NCBI GenBank assembly: GCA_951394045.1
Contig: OX595986.1
Coordinates: forward strand, 3,687,534-3,751,533
From: Nitzschia sp. DOCU1
Lineage: Eukaryota > Bacillariophyta > Bacillariophyceae > Bacillariales > Bacillariaceae
DNA: 64,000 nt
Direction: 5' to 3'
The translations under genes were made by a program, and so were the position numbers. Position 1 is the first letter of the stretch; every line of letters starts with the position of its first letter. Positions 33,982-44,434 of this stretch are shown here, one piece after another. The notes under the pieces were generated by a model. The model was not told the DNA's origin, made no database searches, and worked only from the letters and a program-made list of their open reading frames with translations.

Positions 33982-35019
33982 ATGACTTCCAAGATGGATA
34001 TCGACAAAGAGAATCGAACGAACGCCACGAATACTTCGTCGTCTGGCTATCAGATTCCTTGGATTGAAAAGTACCGGCCACAAAAGCTAGAAGATGTCGT
34101 CGGCAATGAAGAGACTGTCATGCGTCTTCAAGCCATTTCTCAAGACGGCAATTTGCCCAACTTGATTCTGTGTGGGCCTCCTGGTACTGGCAAAACTACT
34201 TCCGTCCATGCCTTGGCTCGTCAACTTTTGGGGAGTGCCTACAAAGACGCTGTGTTAGAACTCAATGCGTCCGATGCTCGTGGCATTGATGTGGTTCGCA
34301 ATACGATCAAAAACTTTGCCATGACACAAATTACCTTGCCCCCTGGTCGTCATAAAATCATCATTTTAGATGAAGCCGATAGCATGACCACCAGTGCCCA
34401 GCAAGCTTTGAGACGCACCATGGAAATCTACTCGAATACCACGCGCTTTTGTCTGGCGTGCAATGTCAGCACAAAAATCATTGAAGCGATTCAATCGCGA
34501 GCCGCCATTTTGAGATATAGTCGTTTGGGTCATGATCAAATCATGGCAAACTTACTCAAAGTATGCCAGGCTGAACAAGTCAATTACACTCAAGATGGTT
34601 TGGAAGCCATTTTGTTTACGGCCGAAGGAGATATGCGACATGCGCTCAACAACTTGCAAGCCTCTCATTCCTTGGCCAAGGGCGGATTAGGAAATGGTAA
34701 AGTTGATGAAAAGACTGTCTTTCAAGTTTGTGATCAACCACATCCCAATGTCGTTCGTGTCATGGTAGATTCATGCCACAAGGGCGACTTGCATCAAGCG
34801 AATGCTCAATTGCAAAAGCTATGGACTCTGGGCTATTCGGCGAGTGATATTATTGGTACCTTGTTCAAGGTCACCAAGGCTCACGAAGACTTGGAAGAAG
34901 GCATCAAGTTGGAGTTTTTAAGGGAGATTGGATTTACTCATATTCGAATCTCCAATGGAGTCAATTCACTTTTGCAACTACTGGGGCTCATGGGACGACT
35001 CTGTCTGTTGGCAAAGTAA
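33982..35019 (+). CDS. RFC2: Replication factor C small subunit (human RFC2 / yeast Rfc4)
   Basis: 345 aa from ATG 33982; the upstream frame has only TTG. A clamp-loader AAA+ subunit that opens PCNA. Walker A is GPPGTGKTT (about residue 64), Walker [11 protein letters not shown], sensor 1 LACN, followed by the helical collar. Similarity along the full length ([45 protein letters not shown]) points to the RFC2 orthologue rather than RFC4 or RFC5. The RFC-box arginine-finger motif, usually SRC, here reads SRA (IQSRAAILR); the arginine is kept. Confidence 0.95.
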   Translation: MTSKMDIDKENRTNATNTSSSGYQIPWIEKYRPQKLEDVVGNEETVMRLQAISQDGNLPNLILCGPPGTGKTTSVHALARQLLGSAYKDAVLELNASDARGIDVVRNTIKNFAMTQITLPPGRHKIIILDEADSMTTSAQQALRRTMEIYSNTTRFCLACNVSTKIIEAIQSRAAILRYSRLGHDQIMANLLKVCQAEQVNYTQDGLEAILFTAEGDMRHALNNLQASHSLAKGGLGNGKVDEKTVFQVCDQPHPNVVRVMVDSCHKGDLHQANAQLQKLWTLGYSASDIIGTLFKVTKAHEDLEEGIKLEFLREIGFTHIRISNGVNSLLQLLGLMGRLCLLAK

Positions 35020-35316
35020 TATGGATTGTACCACAATGGGTGGGCGTGTTTCATCTTTTCTAGAACAATACTAGGACGAATCTATTTACAAACAATAGTA
35101 GTTTCTTCATTTGCTCTCTAGGTCATCATAGAGTGACAAAGCGTGCTGTGCAAAGCGGTCACAGTAGTCGTTTTAATCGAATTGCCAAAAAAAGCACGAA
35201 GAAAATTCAACGCACTTGATGACAATGTTGAATGGCACAAAGAATTCCTTGGGCAGCGGGCCATTCGAGGCACTTCCCACTCTAGCTAGAGAAGCTACAA
35301 GGACTAAAGGCTTGCC

Positions 35317-36309
35317 ATGGCAGGGGAACAAGAACCATCTACGTCTAGTAGTAGTCCAGACAAAATCCCCGACAAGAACGACACATCCGAGTCCCATGGG
35401 AATGATGAGACAAACGCTGCCGATTCTGGCAGGGAAAATAGTGGGGACGCTCTTGGACAACCTGGAGCTCCTCCTCCCACCAATAAGATCTCCAAGAATC
35501 AGCTCAAACGGCAACGCAAGTGGGCACAGGCCATGGCGGTCAAGAAACGCCGAAAGGAACAAGAAAAGGCAATCAAACACGCTAAAGCACAAGTGCAAGG
35601 GCGTGACATTGATTCCGAGAGGGTCGTCATGGAAGAGAATCGAAAGATTGGAGCTGGCTGGGCGAAACGAGACGAAAAGTGGAAGCAGATGTTTGCTAGA
35701 AATTCATCCAAATTTCAAATATGTGTCGATTGTTCGTTTGAGGATCAAATGACAGAGCGGGAGATTAATAGTCTGGGATCGCAGCTACGATTTTGTTATT
35801 CGTATAACAAACTAGCAAAACATCCGATTCAAGCAAAGTTTACCAGTCTTTCGGGTGCCACCCTAAAGTATTTGCAGAACGTATCGGGCTTTGAGAGTTG
35901 GGCCAATCGAGCTTTTGAGCACACGAGTCAAGATCTCGTGGATGCCTTTCCAGACAAATCCAAACTTGTGTACTTGACCAGTGATTCAGAGAATGTGGTG
36001 GACAAGCTAGAAGATGGGAAAGTGTACATTATTGGTGGAATTGTCGACCGAAATCGTCTCAAGCGGGTAGCTATCAACAGAGCTGAAGAGTTGGGCATTA
36101 CGACTGCGAGGCTGCCGATCGCAGAGTATTTTGACTTGGTTGCTACAAAAGTATTGACTGTCAACCACGTGTTTGAGATTCTCCTCAGACTAAGGGAGCA
36201 CGAAAATGACTGGAAGAAGACGCTTCTATCAGTCTTACCGGAACGAAAGGATGCAAAGGAGCGCAACGTAGAAAAAACGGTGGAGGCTTTAACAGAACTA
36301 CAAAGTTAG
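35317..36309 (+). CDS. TRM10: tRNA (guanine-9-N1)-methyltransferase Trm10
   Basis: 330 aa. A SPOUT-class SAM enzyme methylating G9 of tRNAs. After an acidic disordered N-terminus comes a basic helix (KNQLKRQRKWAQAMAVKKRRKE). The SPOUT fold follows from about residue 135: DCSFEDQMTEREINSLGSQL, VYLTSDSENVV, then YIIGGIVDRNRLK and ITTARLPIAEYF, the trefoil-knot SAM site with the conserved G-G-x-V-D-x-N/R. ATG 35317. Its TAG (36307-36309) overlaps the stop codon of the convergent NOM1 gene. Confidence 0.95.
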   Translation: MAGEQEPSTSSSSPDKIPDKNDTSESHGNDETNAADSGRENSGDALGQPGAPPPTNKISKNQLKRQRKWAQAMAVKKRRKEQEKAIKHAKAQVQGRDIDSERVVMEENRKIGAGWAKRDEKWKQMFARNSSKFQICVDCSFEDQMTEREINSLGSQLRFCYSYNKLAKHPIQAKFTSLSGATLKYLQNVSGFESWANRAFEHTSQDLVDAFPDKSKLVYLTSDSENVVDKLEDGKVYIIGGIVDRNRLKRVAINRAEELGITTARLPIAEYFDLVATKVLTVNHVFEILLRLREHENDWKKTLLSVLPERKDAKERNVEKTVEALTELQS

Positions 36310-39143
36310 AGCATGCTCTCAAAGCCATCGGTGTCCAAAGCTTTCACAGCGGCCTTGAAATTCTTTCGGAACTGAGATCCTTTGACATTCTTGGGACTGG
36401 CCTTGAGCGTCTCCATAAAGAATACGAGCAAACTTGCCCTTGCTCCCTCTTCCTGTTCCTGGCGCGAAACATCATCTTCTTTTTCTACTTGGCGGGCGGC
36501 AAAAAGTGCCTTGATCGGCTCAGTATCTTTGAAACGGTCCAAGATACTCGACATGAGTATTGTCAAGAAGATTAGAGATGATTCCTCCATATCTCCTTCC
36601 GTGATCTCCATCGCTTTGATGACGGTCATCAAGCGAAGAAGGTGATGCGACACAGTCAAATCAAACAACAATTTTGCCAGATTTGCAGCTTTTCTGGCAT
36701 CCATATCCTCGAACTTTTTGAAAGTGTCCCAGAAGGCCAGCTGGAGCGAGAACTTGCACTGCGGCTGAAATTCACACATCCGTGCTGCCAAATGACCATA
36801 AAACTTATTGTAGCCCTTTTCGTTAAGGCAGCAGTCAAAGAGGACGCGACATGTGTCTCGTTCGCTTCTGTTTTGTAGCATGGAACTTCGGCAGAGCTTT
36901 TCAAAGGCATCCTCGCAGTCCTCTGATCCCATGATGATGCAAAAGATTGCGCGCTTGCGGTCTGTATTCATGCGGAACTTGGAAGCCAGTTTCAAGAGAG
37001 CTTCGTTCTGTTCTGATTCATGTGAGTTGTGTTGTTTCGGAGTGTCCTCGTCGGAGTTATCTCCGTCGCCTTCTCCCGCCTTTCCGCCAGAAAAGCGATA
37101 CTGGTTCCCAACCCAGGAGGCTCCCACTTTCCACCAACGCCCGTTCGAGTCAGCATTCAGAATATCCTTGAGAGTTATTCTCAGCGAAGACTCGGAAGTT
37201 GTTTTGGAAGTGTTCGATTTGGCAGCGGCGGATTTGATTTGGCCCAGAAGCTTCCGAAGCCTAGCCGTCGCTTCTCCGTGGGCGGTGTCTTGCTTCCTTC
37301 GTTTATTATTCTTCAGGTCGGTGATGGCGGAGACCATATACTCAGCGCGAGACGAAGAATCTTTCTTCCCCGACTCGGCATTTTTCTTCTGCACAAGCAG
37401 GACAATTTCTTTCAATGCCAATGGATCGTCAGACCTGAGTGACCAGCCGCAAGTGCTCAAGAGGAGGAGGAGACATTCAATGTCTATTTCAGAAAACTTC
37501 TCAATCAAGTGCCGAATGATGTCGTAGATAAAAGAACAATGGACAATGTTGAAGTTGTATAGATAGCAAAGGATCAGCATGCGGTTGCAAATGTGCTTGC
37601 TAATGATCTCGGACGGGAGGTCGTCGTTGTTCACGGTTGAAGGATCTCGGTTGCGAAAATTTTCCAGTTCACTCCAGAGCTCAGTCACCACTACCTCAAG
37701 AATGTATTCGCCTACTTGTACTGTATCACCAGTTTGGATATGTGCTCCGACAATACAAGCGAGATAGACTGGGATCATTCCTTTCATCAGCAACGGTGTG
37801 ATAACACAGGCATCTTTCGTATTCTTCCAAAGCATTTCATGCACCATCTGAGTTGGATGTGATGAATAGAGTTGTCCCAATTGTTGCGCCACAGATATCA
37901 ACGTGTCTTCCGACAGACGGTTCAACGCGTTGTTCAAACCACGTCGGATCAAGCGAAGCTTCTCTTCGTTGTTGCCATCGTCGGCGACTTTGTTGCGTAA
38001 GTGGGGCGGTACGTACTTCGACGCCTTCGCCCCATCCGCACCACTTGAGTCAATCCTATTACCGTATATATCTTCTCCTTTGGTTGGCCTATACGTGTCT
38101 GCGATATCATGATCCGAAGCGCTGTCCACCTCTGAACCATCTCCGCCCGACTCCGATTCTTCGTCACCTTCGGCATCTCCAGTATCATGCAATTCTGCAT
38201 CACCATCATCATTACTGTGCACAGACACGTCTTCTTCTTCTTCCTCCTCCTCTTCCAACTCTTCGAGGACACTGTCGTCCTCGTCCATATCATCGAAGGC
38301 GGGAGCTTTCATCGGGACAAGCTCTTCAGATGCTTCGCTACCATCCTCGGTCTCAACGTCCTGATGACCTTCCGCGAGCTTTCGCTTGTATTCGTCGGTT
38401 TTTCCTTCGTCCTTGACTCGAGTCACCATTTCGTCGAGACCTTCTAAGAAATTACCAAAGTCGTCTCCATAGCCTTCGAGTTTGTATTCCTTGTACAACT
38501 TGGATTTGTCTTTCTTCTTTCCCAATCCTAGCTTGCGCCGTAGATCAGCGATTTCCTCGTCATCACGTTGCATTGCAGAAGCAACATCTGGATCCAGTCC
38601 ATCATAAGAATCTGCGTTTTGGTCGTGCTGTTCATCGTCGTCACTGCCTTCGGTCTCCGAATCTTCAACGTCGCCGGCAGCGTCTTCCTCTGGATTCTTT
38701 TCGGCTCCCGCTACACGCTGCACCATATGATCCAGATCGTCCAGAAAATCTCCAAATTCATCACCATAGCCCTCAAGTTTAGCATATTCCTTATTCAGCT
38801 TTTCTTTGTTTGATTTGCCCTTTCCAAGTCCCAACTTCGTTGCAAGTGCAGCAATTTCCTCGTCGTCACGTCGAATCGAATCTGCAATGTCAGGATCTAG
38901 ATGGGCGTAGGGGTCATTTTTCGGTCGCTTTGAGACGGTATCCAATTTGGCCTTCTTTGGGATTTCTTTTCTAGATTTCTTCGTTTTGGGCGCAGAATCT
39001 TCGCCTTTGCTAGCAGGCAACATCTCTTTTGATGGCGCCGAGTTGTCATGGTGGTCGCCATGGTGATTCCCGTGGTGCTTTCTCTTCTTTCGCTCCAACT
39101 TTCGCTTCTCCTTCCGAGTTTGGGATTGCGTAATGAGAGGCAT
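36306..39143 (-). CDS. NOM1: NOM1/Sgd1 nucleolar MIF4G-MA3 protein
   Basis: 945 aa, intronless. A nucleolar factor of small-subunit rRNA processing that recruits the helicase eIF4AIII/Fal1 in other eukaryotes. A basic N-terminus (RKEKRKLERKKRKHH) is followed by two tandem copies, about 65 residues each, of a module (LDPDIADSIRRDDEEIA...KLGLG...EGYGDEF) and then a long Asp/Glu tract. The MIF4G domain starts near residue 395 (LRLIRRGLNNALNRLSE) and the MA3 domain lies in the last ~230 residues (RAIFCIIMGSEDCEDAFEKL onward). KYVPPHLRNK just ahead of MIF4G is typical. The start ATG 39143 is in a divergent pair with the YbaB gene. Confidence 0.95.
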   Translation of the reverse strand: MPLITQSQTRKEKRKLERKKRKHHGNHHGDHHDNSAPSKEMLPASKGEDSAPKTKKSRKEIPKKAKLDTVSKRPKNDPYAHLDPDIADSIRRDDEEIAALATKLGLGKGKSNKEKLNKEYAKLEGYGDEFGDFLDDLDHMVQRVAGAEKNPEEDAAGDVEDSETEGSDDDEQHDQNADSYDGLDPDVASAMQRDDEEIADLRRKLGLGKKKDKSKLYKEYKLEGYGDDFGNFLEGLDEMVTRVKDEGKTDEYKRKLAEGHQDVETEDGSEASEELVPMKAPAFDDMDEDDSVLEELEEEEEEEEDVSVHSNDDGDAELHDTGDAEGDEESESGGDGSEVDSASDHDIADTYRPTKGEDIYGNRIDSSGADGAKASKYVPPHLRNKVADDGNNEEKLRLIRRGLNNALNRLSEDTLISVAQQLGQLYSSHPTQMVHEMLWKNTKDACVITPLLMKGMIPVYLACIVGAHIQTGDTVQVGEYILEVVVTELWSELENFRNRDPSTVNNDDLPSEIISKHICNRMLILCYLYNFNIVHCSFIYDIIRHLIEKFSEIDIECLLLLLSTCGWSLRSDDPLALKEIVLLVQKKNAESGKKDSSSRAEYMVSAITDLKNNKRRKQDTAHGEATARLRKLLGQIKSAAAKSNTSKTTSESSLRITLKDILNADSNGRWWKVGASWVGNQYRFSGGKAGEGDGDNSDEDTPKQHNSHESEQNEALLKLASKFRMNTDRKRAIFCIIMGSEDCEDAFEKLCRSSMLQNRSERDTCRVLFDCCLNEKGYNKFYGHLAARMCEFQPQCKFSLQLAFWDTFKKFEDMDARKAANLAKLLFDLTVSHHLLRLMTVIKAMEITEGDMEESSLIFLTILMSSILDRFKDTEPIKALFAARQVEKEDDVSRQEQEEGARASLLVFFMETLKASPKNVKGSQFRKNFKAAVKALDTDGFESML

Positions 39144-39499
39144 TGTTTCCTTATGCTAGCTACCGAGGCCGTAACGTACTTTACTTGCAACAGAGGAAGG
39201 AATCTGCCGGTGCCATTTTGTTTCGAAATAGAAAAAGACGCAAGATTCTTCATTTCTTTGTTAGCCGTTTTTGGTGGATGGTGTTTTGGTTATGAGCCAT
39301 TTTGAGTCGTGAAAAGACTTAGAGTCTGTACGTCACACTCACGAAAAGATATCTTTGCCATTCCACGCGGCAGACGTCACATCACCCCTCATCTTCAACA
39401 CAACGACAACAACGCAACAGTGTACACCTCTCGACAACTCCAATCGTCGCCATTTACATCTCTATCTCGCTGTGAATTGGGTTACATAGTCACGCAACA
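39144..39499. other. Divergent intergenic region, NOM1 / YbaB
   Basis: 356 bp with upstream sequences of both genes; nothing else recognised. Confidence 0.4.
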
Positions 39500-40033
39500 A
39501 TGAAGTATTCCGCTCTACTTATCGCTTTGGCTTGCAGTTCCGTCAGTGCATTTTCTCCACAATTGGCGTCAACGCAGCAGTCGCCGACGAGTTCTTCGAA
39601 ATTGCACCTTTTCGGAGGTGGTGCCAAGAATAAGGATGGCGAGAAAAAGGGACCGGGTATGATGGACCAGCTAGCCATGTTAAAGAAGGCCCAAGAGATG
39701 GCACAGAAGAAGAACAAATTGGACCAAGAACTTGCTGCGATGGACTTTGTGGGCGCGTCTACCGATGGCAAAGTTAAGGCCACCGTCAAGTACATTCCTA
39801 GCAAGAACCCAATGGATCCCACTCCAGACTACGACCCAACCTCTTTTGAGTTCGACGACGAATGGTTTGAGAGCGCCTCAACTGAAGATCTAAGTAATGC
39901 AGTGAAGGAAGCGATCGCGGATGGAATGAATAATGTCAACAAAGGCGTGGAGGAGAAATACGAGTCTCTGAAAGCTGACATCGCAGGCCTAGCTGGTGCT
40001 CTGGGTGCAGCTCCAGAGCCACCTCAATCTTAG
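39500..40033 (+). CDS. Plastid-targeted YbaB/EbfC nucleoid protein, copy 1
   Basis: 177 aa. A signal peptide (MKYSALLIALACSSVSAFS) ends in the SAF motif required for diatom plastid import, followed by a Ser/Thr-rich transit stretch. The YbaB domain starts near residue 50: a Met/Lys helix (DQLAMLKKAQEMAQKKNKLDQ), a strand GKVKATVKY, and a C-terminal amphipathic helix. In bacteria and plastids YbaB binds DNA as a dimer and coats nucleoids. An insertion after the strand (PSKNPMDPTPDYDPTSFEF) is unusual. A second YbaB gene lies 3.7 kb away. Confidence 0.85.
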   Translation: MKYSALLIALACSSVSAFSPQLASTQQSPTSSSKLHLFGGGAKNKDGEKKGPGMMDQLAMLKKAQEMAQKKNKLDQELAAMDFVGASTDGKVKATVKYIPSKNPMDPTPDYDPTSFEFDDEWFESASTEDLSNAVKEAIADGMNNVNKGVEEKYESLKADIAGLAGALGAAPEPPQS

Positions 40034-40093
40034 GAACTTGATAGATAAAATACTTAATTTCCGTGGATTAATACGGATAAATTCCCAGATATA

Positions 40094-42188
40094 TTACCAG
40101 CTTCCACGAATCTCTGGCGTGAACATAGACAAGAGTGTCGTCCAAGCCGAAACATTCTTAAAGCTTGCAATCTTAGCAGCGTCGCCCGTGGAAACCTTAT
40201 CGAACAGGACGGCATCGTCTTTGCTCGGGGCTGTTCCATTCAAGAACGCCCTTCCAGCCAGTGCTACGTCCAAGGAGTGGAGCGCCTCGGCTGATGTCAT
40301 GTCAGCACTTTCGAACTGGCTCATATCGACCTTGGCGACGTTCATGTTGGTGTTTGTGGCGTCCTTCTTAGGAGCATTCTTGGAAAGGACAGTAATCTGC
40401 TCGTCGGTCGGCTTCATGGCGGGGAACAGTAAAACTTCCTTGATATTATTCTTGTTGGACAAGAACATCGCGAGACGATCGATACCAAGTCCAAATCCAC
40501 CGGTGGGGGGCAGCGCGTGCTCCAACGCGGTAACGAAAGAGTCATCCATGACCATGGCCTCGTCATCACCAGCACTTCCTGCCTTGGCTTGCTCCAAGAA
40601 GAGCTCATACTGAATCTTAGGATTGTTCAACTCGGTGTAGGCATTGGCGAGCTAACGAGATAACAAAGTGAGAAACGGAACAAACTAGAGCGAAAGCAGG
40701 AAAACTGGATGCGCTTACCTCCCGTCCAGCAGCAAAAAGCTCAAAGCGTTCCGTCAAAAACTTCTTAGATCGATGGTACTTTGCCAGAGGACTCATGATT
40801 TGTGGGTGTTCCGTGATGAATGTAGGGTGAATACAGTCGCCCTCCAAAAATTCTCCCACCAGACAGTCCAACAGTCTAGCCGTGGTGTGCGGTGGCGACA
40901 ACTCCAATCCATGCTCCTTGACAAGTGCTGAAAGCTTGATATCAACTTCAGGATCATCTAGCGAAGGCAATTTGATCTTCATGGCCTCTTCCAGACCCTC
41001 CATCATGCTAATGCGCTTGAACGGGGGAGTAAAGTCAATCTCGACCTCGGGCTTGCCAGGCTTGGGGGAATACTTGATCTTGTAGCCTCCTGTCACTTTC
41101 TTCACGAGCCCGCTGACCATTTCCTCGCAAGTGTTCATCAGATCATCGTAGTCCGCGTAAGCCTCATAGAATTCAAGGGTGGTGAACTCGGGGTTGTGGG
41201 TCAAGTCGATACCTTCGTTACGGAACTGGCGTCCAATTTCGTAAACGCGATCCAGTCCACCAATGACCAGCTGTTTTAGGTACAGCTCTGGAGCAATACG
41301 AAGGTACAAGTCCATGCTCAAGTCGTTGTGATAGGTGATAAAAGGCTTGGCCACGGCGCCTCCAGGAATCATATTCATCATTGGCGTCTCTACTTCCAAA
41401 AAGTGTCGTTCATCCAAATATCTACGGATCTCCGTGATGATACCGGCACGGATCTTGAAAATATCCCGGATCTCATTGTTGACAATCAAGTCCAAGTATC
41501 TTTGACGATAGCGAGTTTCCATGTTGGTGAGGCCGCCCAACGCCGAATCGCCCTTTGCAAACGGCAGCATGTGCAAGCATGGACTCAAAAGAGTCATCTT
41601 GGTTGGGAAGATGGAGAGCTGTCCATTCCTCGACTTTCCAGGGTATCCCTGGACACCCACAATATCTCCACGTTTGAGAATCTTGTGGATATGGGCAAAT
41701 CCCTCCTCGCTTTCGTACGTCTTTGGGTCACTCATAATTTGGACCTTGGCGCCGTCGCCTCGCAAATCATAAAAGTACAGCTTTCCTTGGTGACGAACCG
41801 AAATAATGCGCCCAGCAATTGTCACGGTCTTGTCTTCCAGCTTTTCGCCGTCATTGATCTTGGACTGAAATTCTGTGTTGTAATCAGGGATTCGGAAGTC
41901 AACATGAAACTTGTGAGGATAAGGGTTGCCTCCCTCCTTCTCCATTTGCTCCACCGCTGCCTTGCGGTTTTCAGTAAACAGATTCGGGTCCGTAATCTCT
42001 TCTTCCTTTTCCTTTTTCTCAGGGTCAGAAGCGGCCTTGGCCGCCTTGGCGGCCGCCTTTTCGGCCTTTTCCTTGGCCGCCTTTTCCGCCTTGAGCTTCT
42101 TCTTCAACGCGTTCTTGGAAAGGGGCTGTCCATCCTCCCCGAGGACCACTTGTTCCTCTTCCTTGAGTGCTGGTGCGTCTTCTGCCAT
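40094..42188 (-). CDS. Lysyl-tRNA synthetase (class II) with C-terminal GST-like extension
   Basis: Exons 42188-40719 and 40651-40094 with a 67-bp intron in phase 0 (675 aa). A basic Lys/Ala helix ([16 protein letters not shown]) leads into the OB-fold tRNA anticodon domain ([21 protein letters not shown]). Class II motif 1 ([10 protein letters not shown]), motif 2 ([22 protein letters not shown]) and motif 3 ([15 protein letters not shown]) are present. The enzyme normally ends near FPAMKP. Here about 100 residues follow, containing [20 protein letters not shown], which resembles the GST_C-like N-terminal domain of eEF1B subunits. That extension could bind translation partners. No organelle signal, so the cytosolic form. 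Confidence 0.95.
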
Positions 42189-42645
42189 TTTCGTAAGAAT
42201 CTGCGTTTCGAGGTAGTGCTTTTACAAATGCTGCCAATCGCAGGCTCCGGTTTGTTGTGAGGCTATCATTGCATCTTTCGCCTCGCGAAAAGCGGTAAGG
42301 GCGTTGATTTCCGTCCCGTCTCGGCGGCAGGATCGTGGATCCTTGAAATCCACTGCGCAGGTTTGGCGCGCAATCGGATGGTTCATGCGCTTTTCGTCTG
42401 TCCATACATCCCCACTTCATTTTCGCGCGCTCTTCTCGCGACCGCACATCGCCTGCCGCCAACGATGAATGAACGGCGATGGAGCGCTCTGACCATGACA
42501 CACGAGGGATGTAGGAGAGCAGCGGTGCCGACCTGTGATGCCAATAACATTTCTTTTACTCTTCATTTCACGAAGTAGCATACCCGGAAACGGCGATTAT
42601 TGCTCAAGTTCTTATCCCTAGAAATCCTGTCACATTTGCACAACA
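42189..42645. other. Divergent intergenic region, LysRS / eIF3h
   Basis: 457 bp shared upstream of two translation genes. No additional gene seen. Confidence 0.4.
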
Positions 42646-43604
42646 ATGGCTTCTGCAGTCATTGAACCCGAAGGTCGGGTGAATCAAGTCCAGATAGAGC
42701 GCTTGGTACGTCAAAGCTTCTCAGCATTGCGGCCTTTTGCACGCTTTGTTGTGCTCACAGTCTCGTTTCCTTATAGGCTCTTATGAAAATTATCAAGCAT
42801 TGTCATGATTCTCTTCCCGCTATGGTTACTGGTTCACTTTTGGGCTTGGCAGTAAACAGTGGCGTTCTAGAAATTACCCATGCGTTCCCTAGCCCCGACA
42901 ATGGAAAAGATGATGAAGTAGATGACGACTTCCAACTGGAAATGATGAGAATGCTGAGAGAAGTTAACGTCGACAACAACTGTGTGGGATGGTACCAGTC
43001 GATGTATCTAGGAATCTACTCGACGAGCAGTGTCTTGGAGAGCCAATTTTCGTATCAAACGGAGCTCTCGCCAAACGCTGTGGTGCTCTTGTACGATCCC
43101 CTTCAATCGGCCCATGGAAATTTCTCTCTCAAAGCCTTTCGTCTTACGGACGAATGTTTGAAAATGAAGGAGGAAGGATCCAATAGCTTTATCAAACCCT
43201 CCAACATTTTTGAGGAGCTGCCAGTGACATGCGTCAACCAAGGATTGGCGCAAGCCATGATGCAGGATTGGGTCCCCAAGTCGGATATCACCCTGGATCG
43301 CCTTGATTTGAGCACACATCCCTACCTGGAGAAACACCTGGAATTCCTGTGTGGATGGGTCGACGAGCTAGCCGGAGAACAGCAAAAGTTCCAATATTAC
43401 ACTCGCCACCTGGCACGAGGCAACAACAAGACCAAGGCAGGCTGGGAGGCCTCGGAAGCGCCCAAACGAATGGAGAGTCTACTCGTAACAAACCAAATTC
43501 AAAACTATTGCGACCATATGGACCGATTCATTGGAGGAAGTCTGGGAAAGCTTTTCTTGGCGGGTGGTTTGCACAAGGAAGAACGATCAAAGACAGCGCC
43601 ATAA
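42646..43604 (+). CDS. EIF3H: Translation initiation factor eIF3 subunit h
   Basis: Exon 1 42646-42705 (20 codons) and exon 2 42777-43604, intron 71 bp (GTACGT...TATAG), 295 aa. The MPN domain starts VNQVQIERLALMKIIKHCHD and continues VTGSLLGLAVNSGVLEITHAF, as in eIF3h. The metal-binding JAMM residues are absent, as expected for this non-catalytic MPN subunit. VVLLYDPLQSAHGNFSLKAFRL is the diagnostic core. The C-terminal helices join the eIF3 bundle (HLEFLCGWVDELAGEQQKFQ). It is somewhat shorter than the human protein. It is divergent from LysRS. Confidence 0.93.
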
Positions 43605-43662
43605 GACTAGCAACAAGATGACCACACCAACTTGTGGGACGACCTTTATACATTTCACTACC

Positions 43663-44244
43663 TTATTCAAATCCCAAATCTGAGTAGAGCGCTTTCAGCT
43701 TTTCTTCCATCTTTTGGGAAGACTTGGTATGCGCTTCTCGCATTGCTTCTGTCAAAGCTTTGTTCAATTCCCCAGCACCCGTTTTGCGCCCTAGCGATTG
43801 GAAGTAGCCGTCGTCTATCTGTACTCCCATGGGGCGCTGTTGCCCATTAAATGTCACCTTGACTTTTCCATCAGCTGCCGTTCCTTCCACGATCGTATTT
43901 GCCAGATCTTGGAGCACAGCATTGGTTCTATCGCTAACTCGTTGCGACGTCTTGAAGTTGCTCATAGAGTTCATAATTCCAGCGACCCCCGAAAGATTTG
44001 CGGTGACAGCTTCGTTCGATGATTCGCTATCTAATTTTTCATCATCCTTGTTTTGGAACCAGCCAAAAACGGACAGTGAAGTGGTAGTAGCGCTCATCGG
44101 ATGCATCGGGCATTCGCCAGCGCCAAAATGTGGATCTGTTGGTCGGCGACGGAAGCAAGCGCTGTTGCTCGACCTAGCAAAACCATTTGTTACTGATGAA
44201 AGTCCGAGTTCTATCACCAAGATTAAGATTACAAACTTTTCCAT
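43663..44244 (-). CDS. Plastid-targeted YbaB/EbfC nucleoid protein, copy 2
   Basis: 193 aa from ATG 44244; the longer frame begins at GTG. A signal peptide (VILILVIELGLSSVTNG) is followed by FAR, a plastid-import phenylalanine motif, and a transit region. The YbaB core lies at about 85-190: GIMNSMSNFKTSQRV, VEGTAADGKVKVTFNGQQ, and a C-terminal helix (NKALTEAMREAHTKSSQKM). It keeps the bacterial GKVKV strand better than the copy at 39.5 kb, and the two differ enough not to be a recent duplicate. It is convergent with eIF3h, 58 bp apart. Confidence 0.85.
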   Translation of the reverse strand: MEKFVILILVIELGLSSVTNGFARSSNSACFRRRPTDPHFGAGECPMHPMSATTTSLSVFGWFQNKDDEKLDSESSNEAVTANLSGVAGIMNSMSNFKTSQRVSDRTNAVLQDLANTIVEGTAADGKVKVTFNGQQRPMGVQIDDGYFQSLGRKTGAGELNKALTEAMREAHTKSSQKMEEKLKALYSDLGFE

Positions 44245-44434
44245 GACCACGTTTGCTTTTAGTCCACCCTCTTTGTTCCTTTGGGCTTGATGTTGTGTGC
44301 TGTTGAATGAAGAAAAATGTGAGAGCGCTTCAAGGACGGAAGATCATCAGAGATACGTTGTGCCCGGCGGGCCTGAATTTTGTGCATTTTCAAGAAGATA
44401 TTTATGTATTGAAAATTTCGCCACTTCCGTTGAT

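Noticed and set aside
36853..37527. 224-codon plus ORF
   Set aside because: Antisense shadow of NOM1.
41328..42260. 310-codon plus ORF
   Set aside because: Antisense shadow of lysyl-tRNA synthetase.
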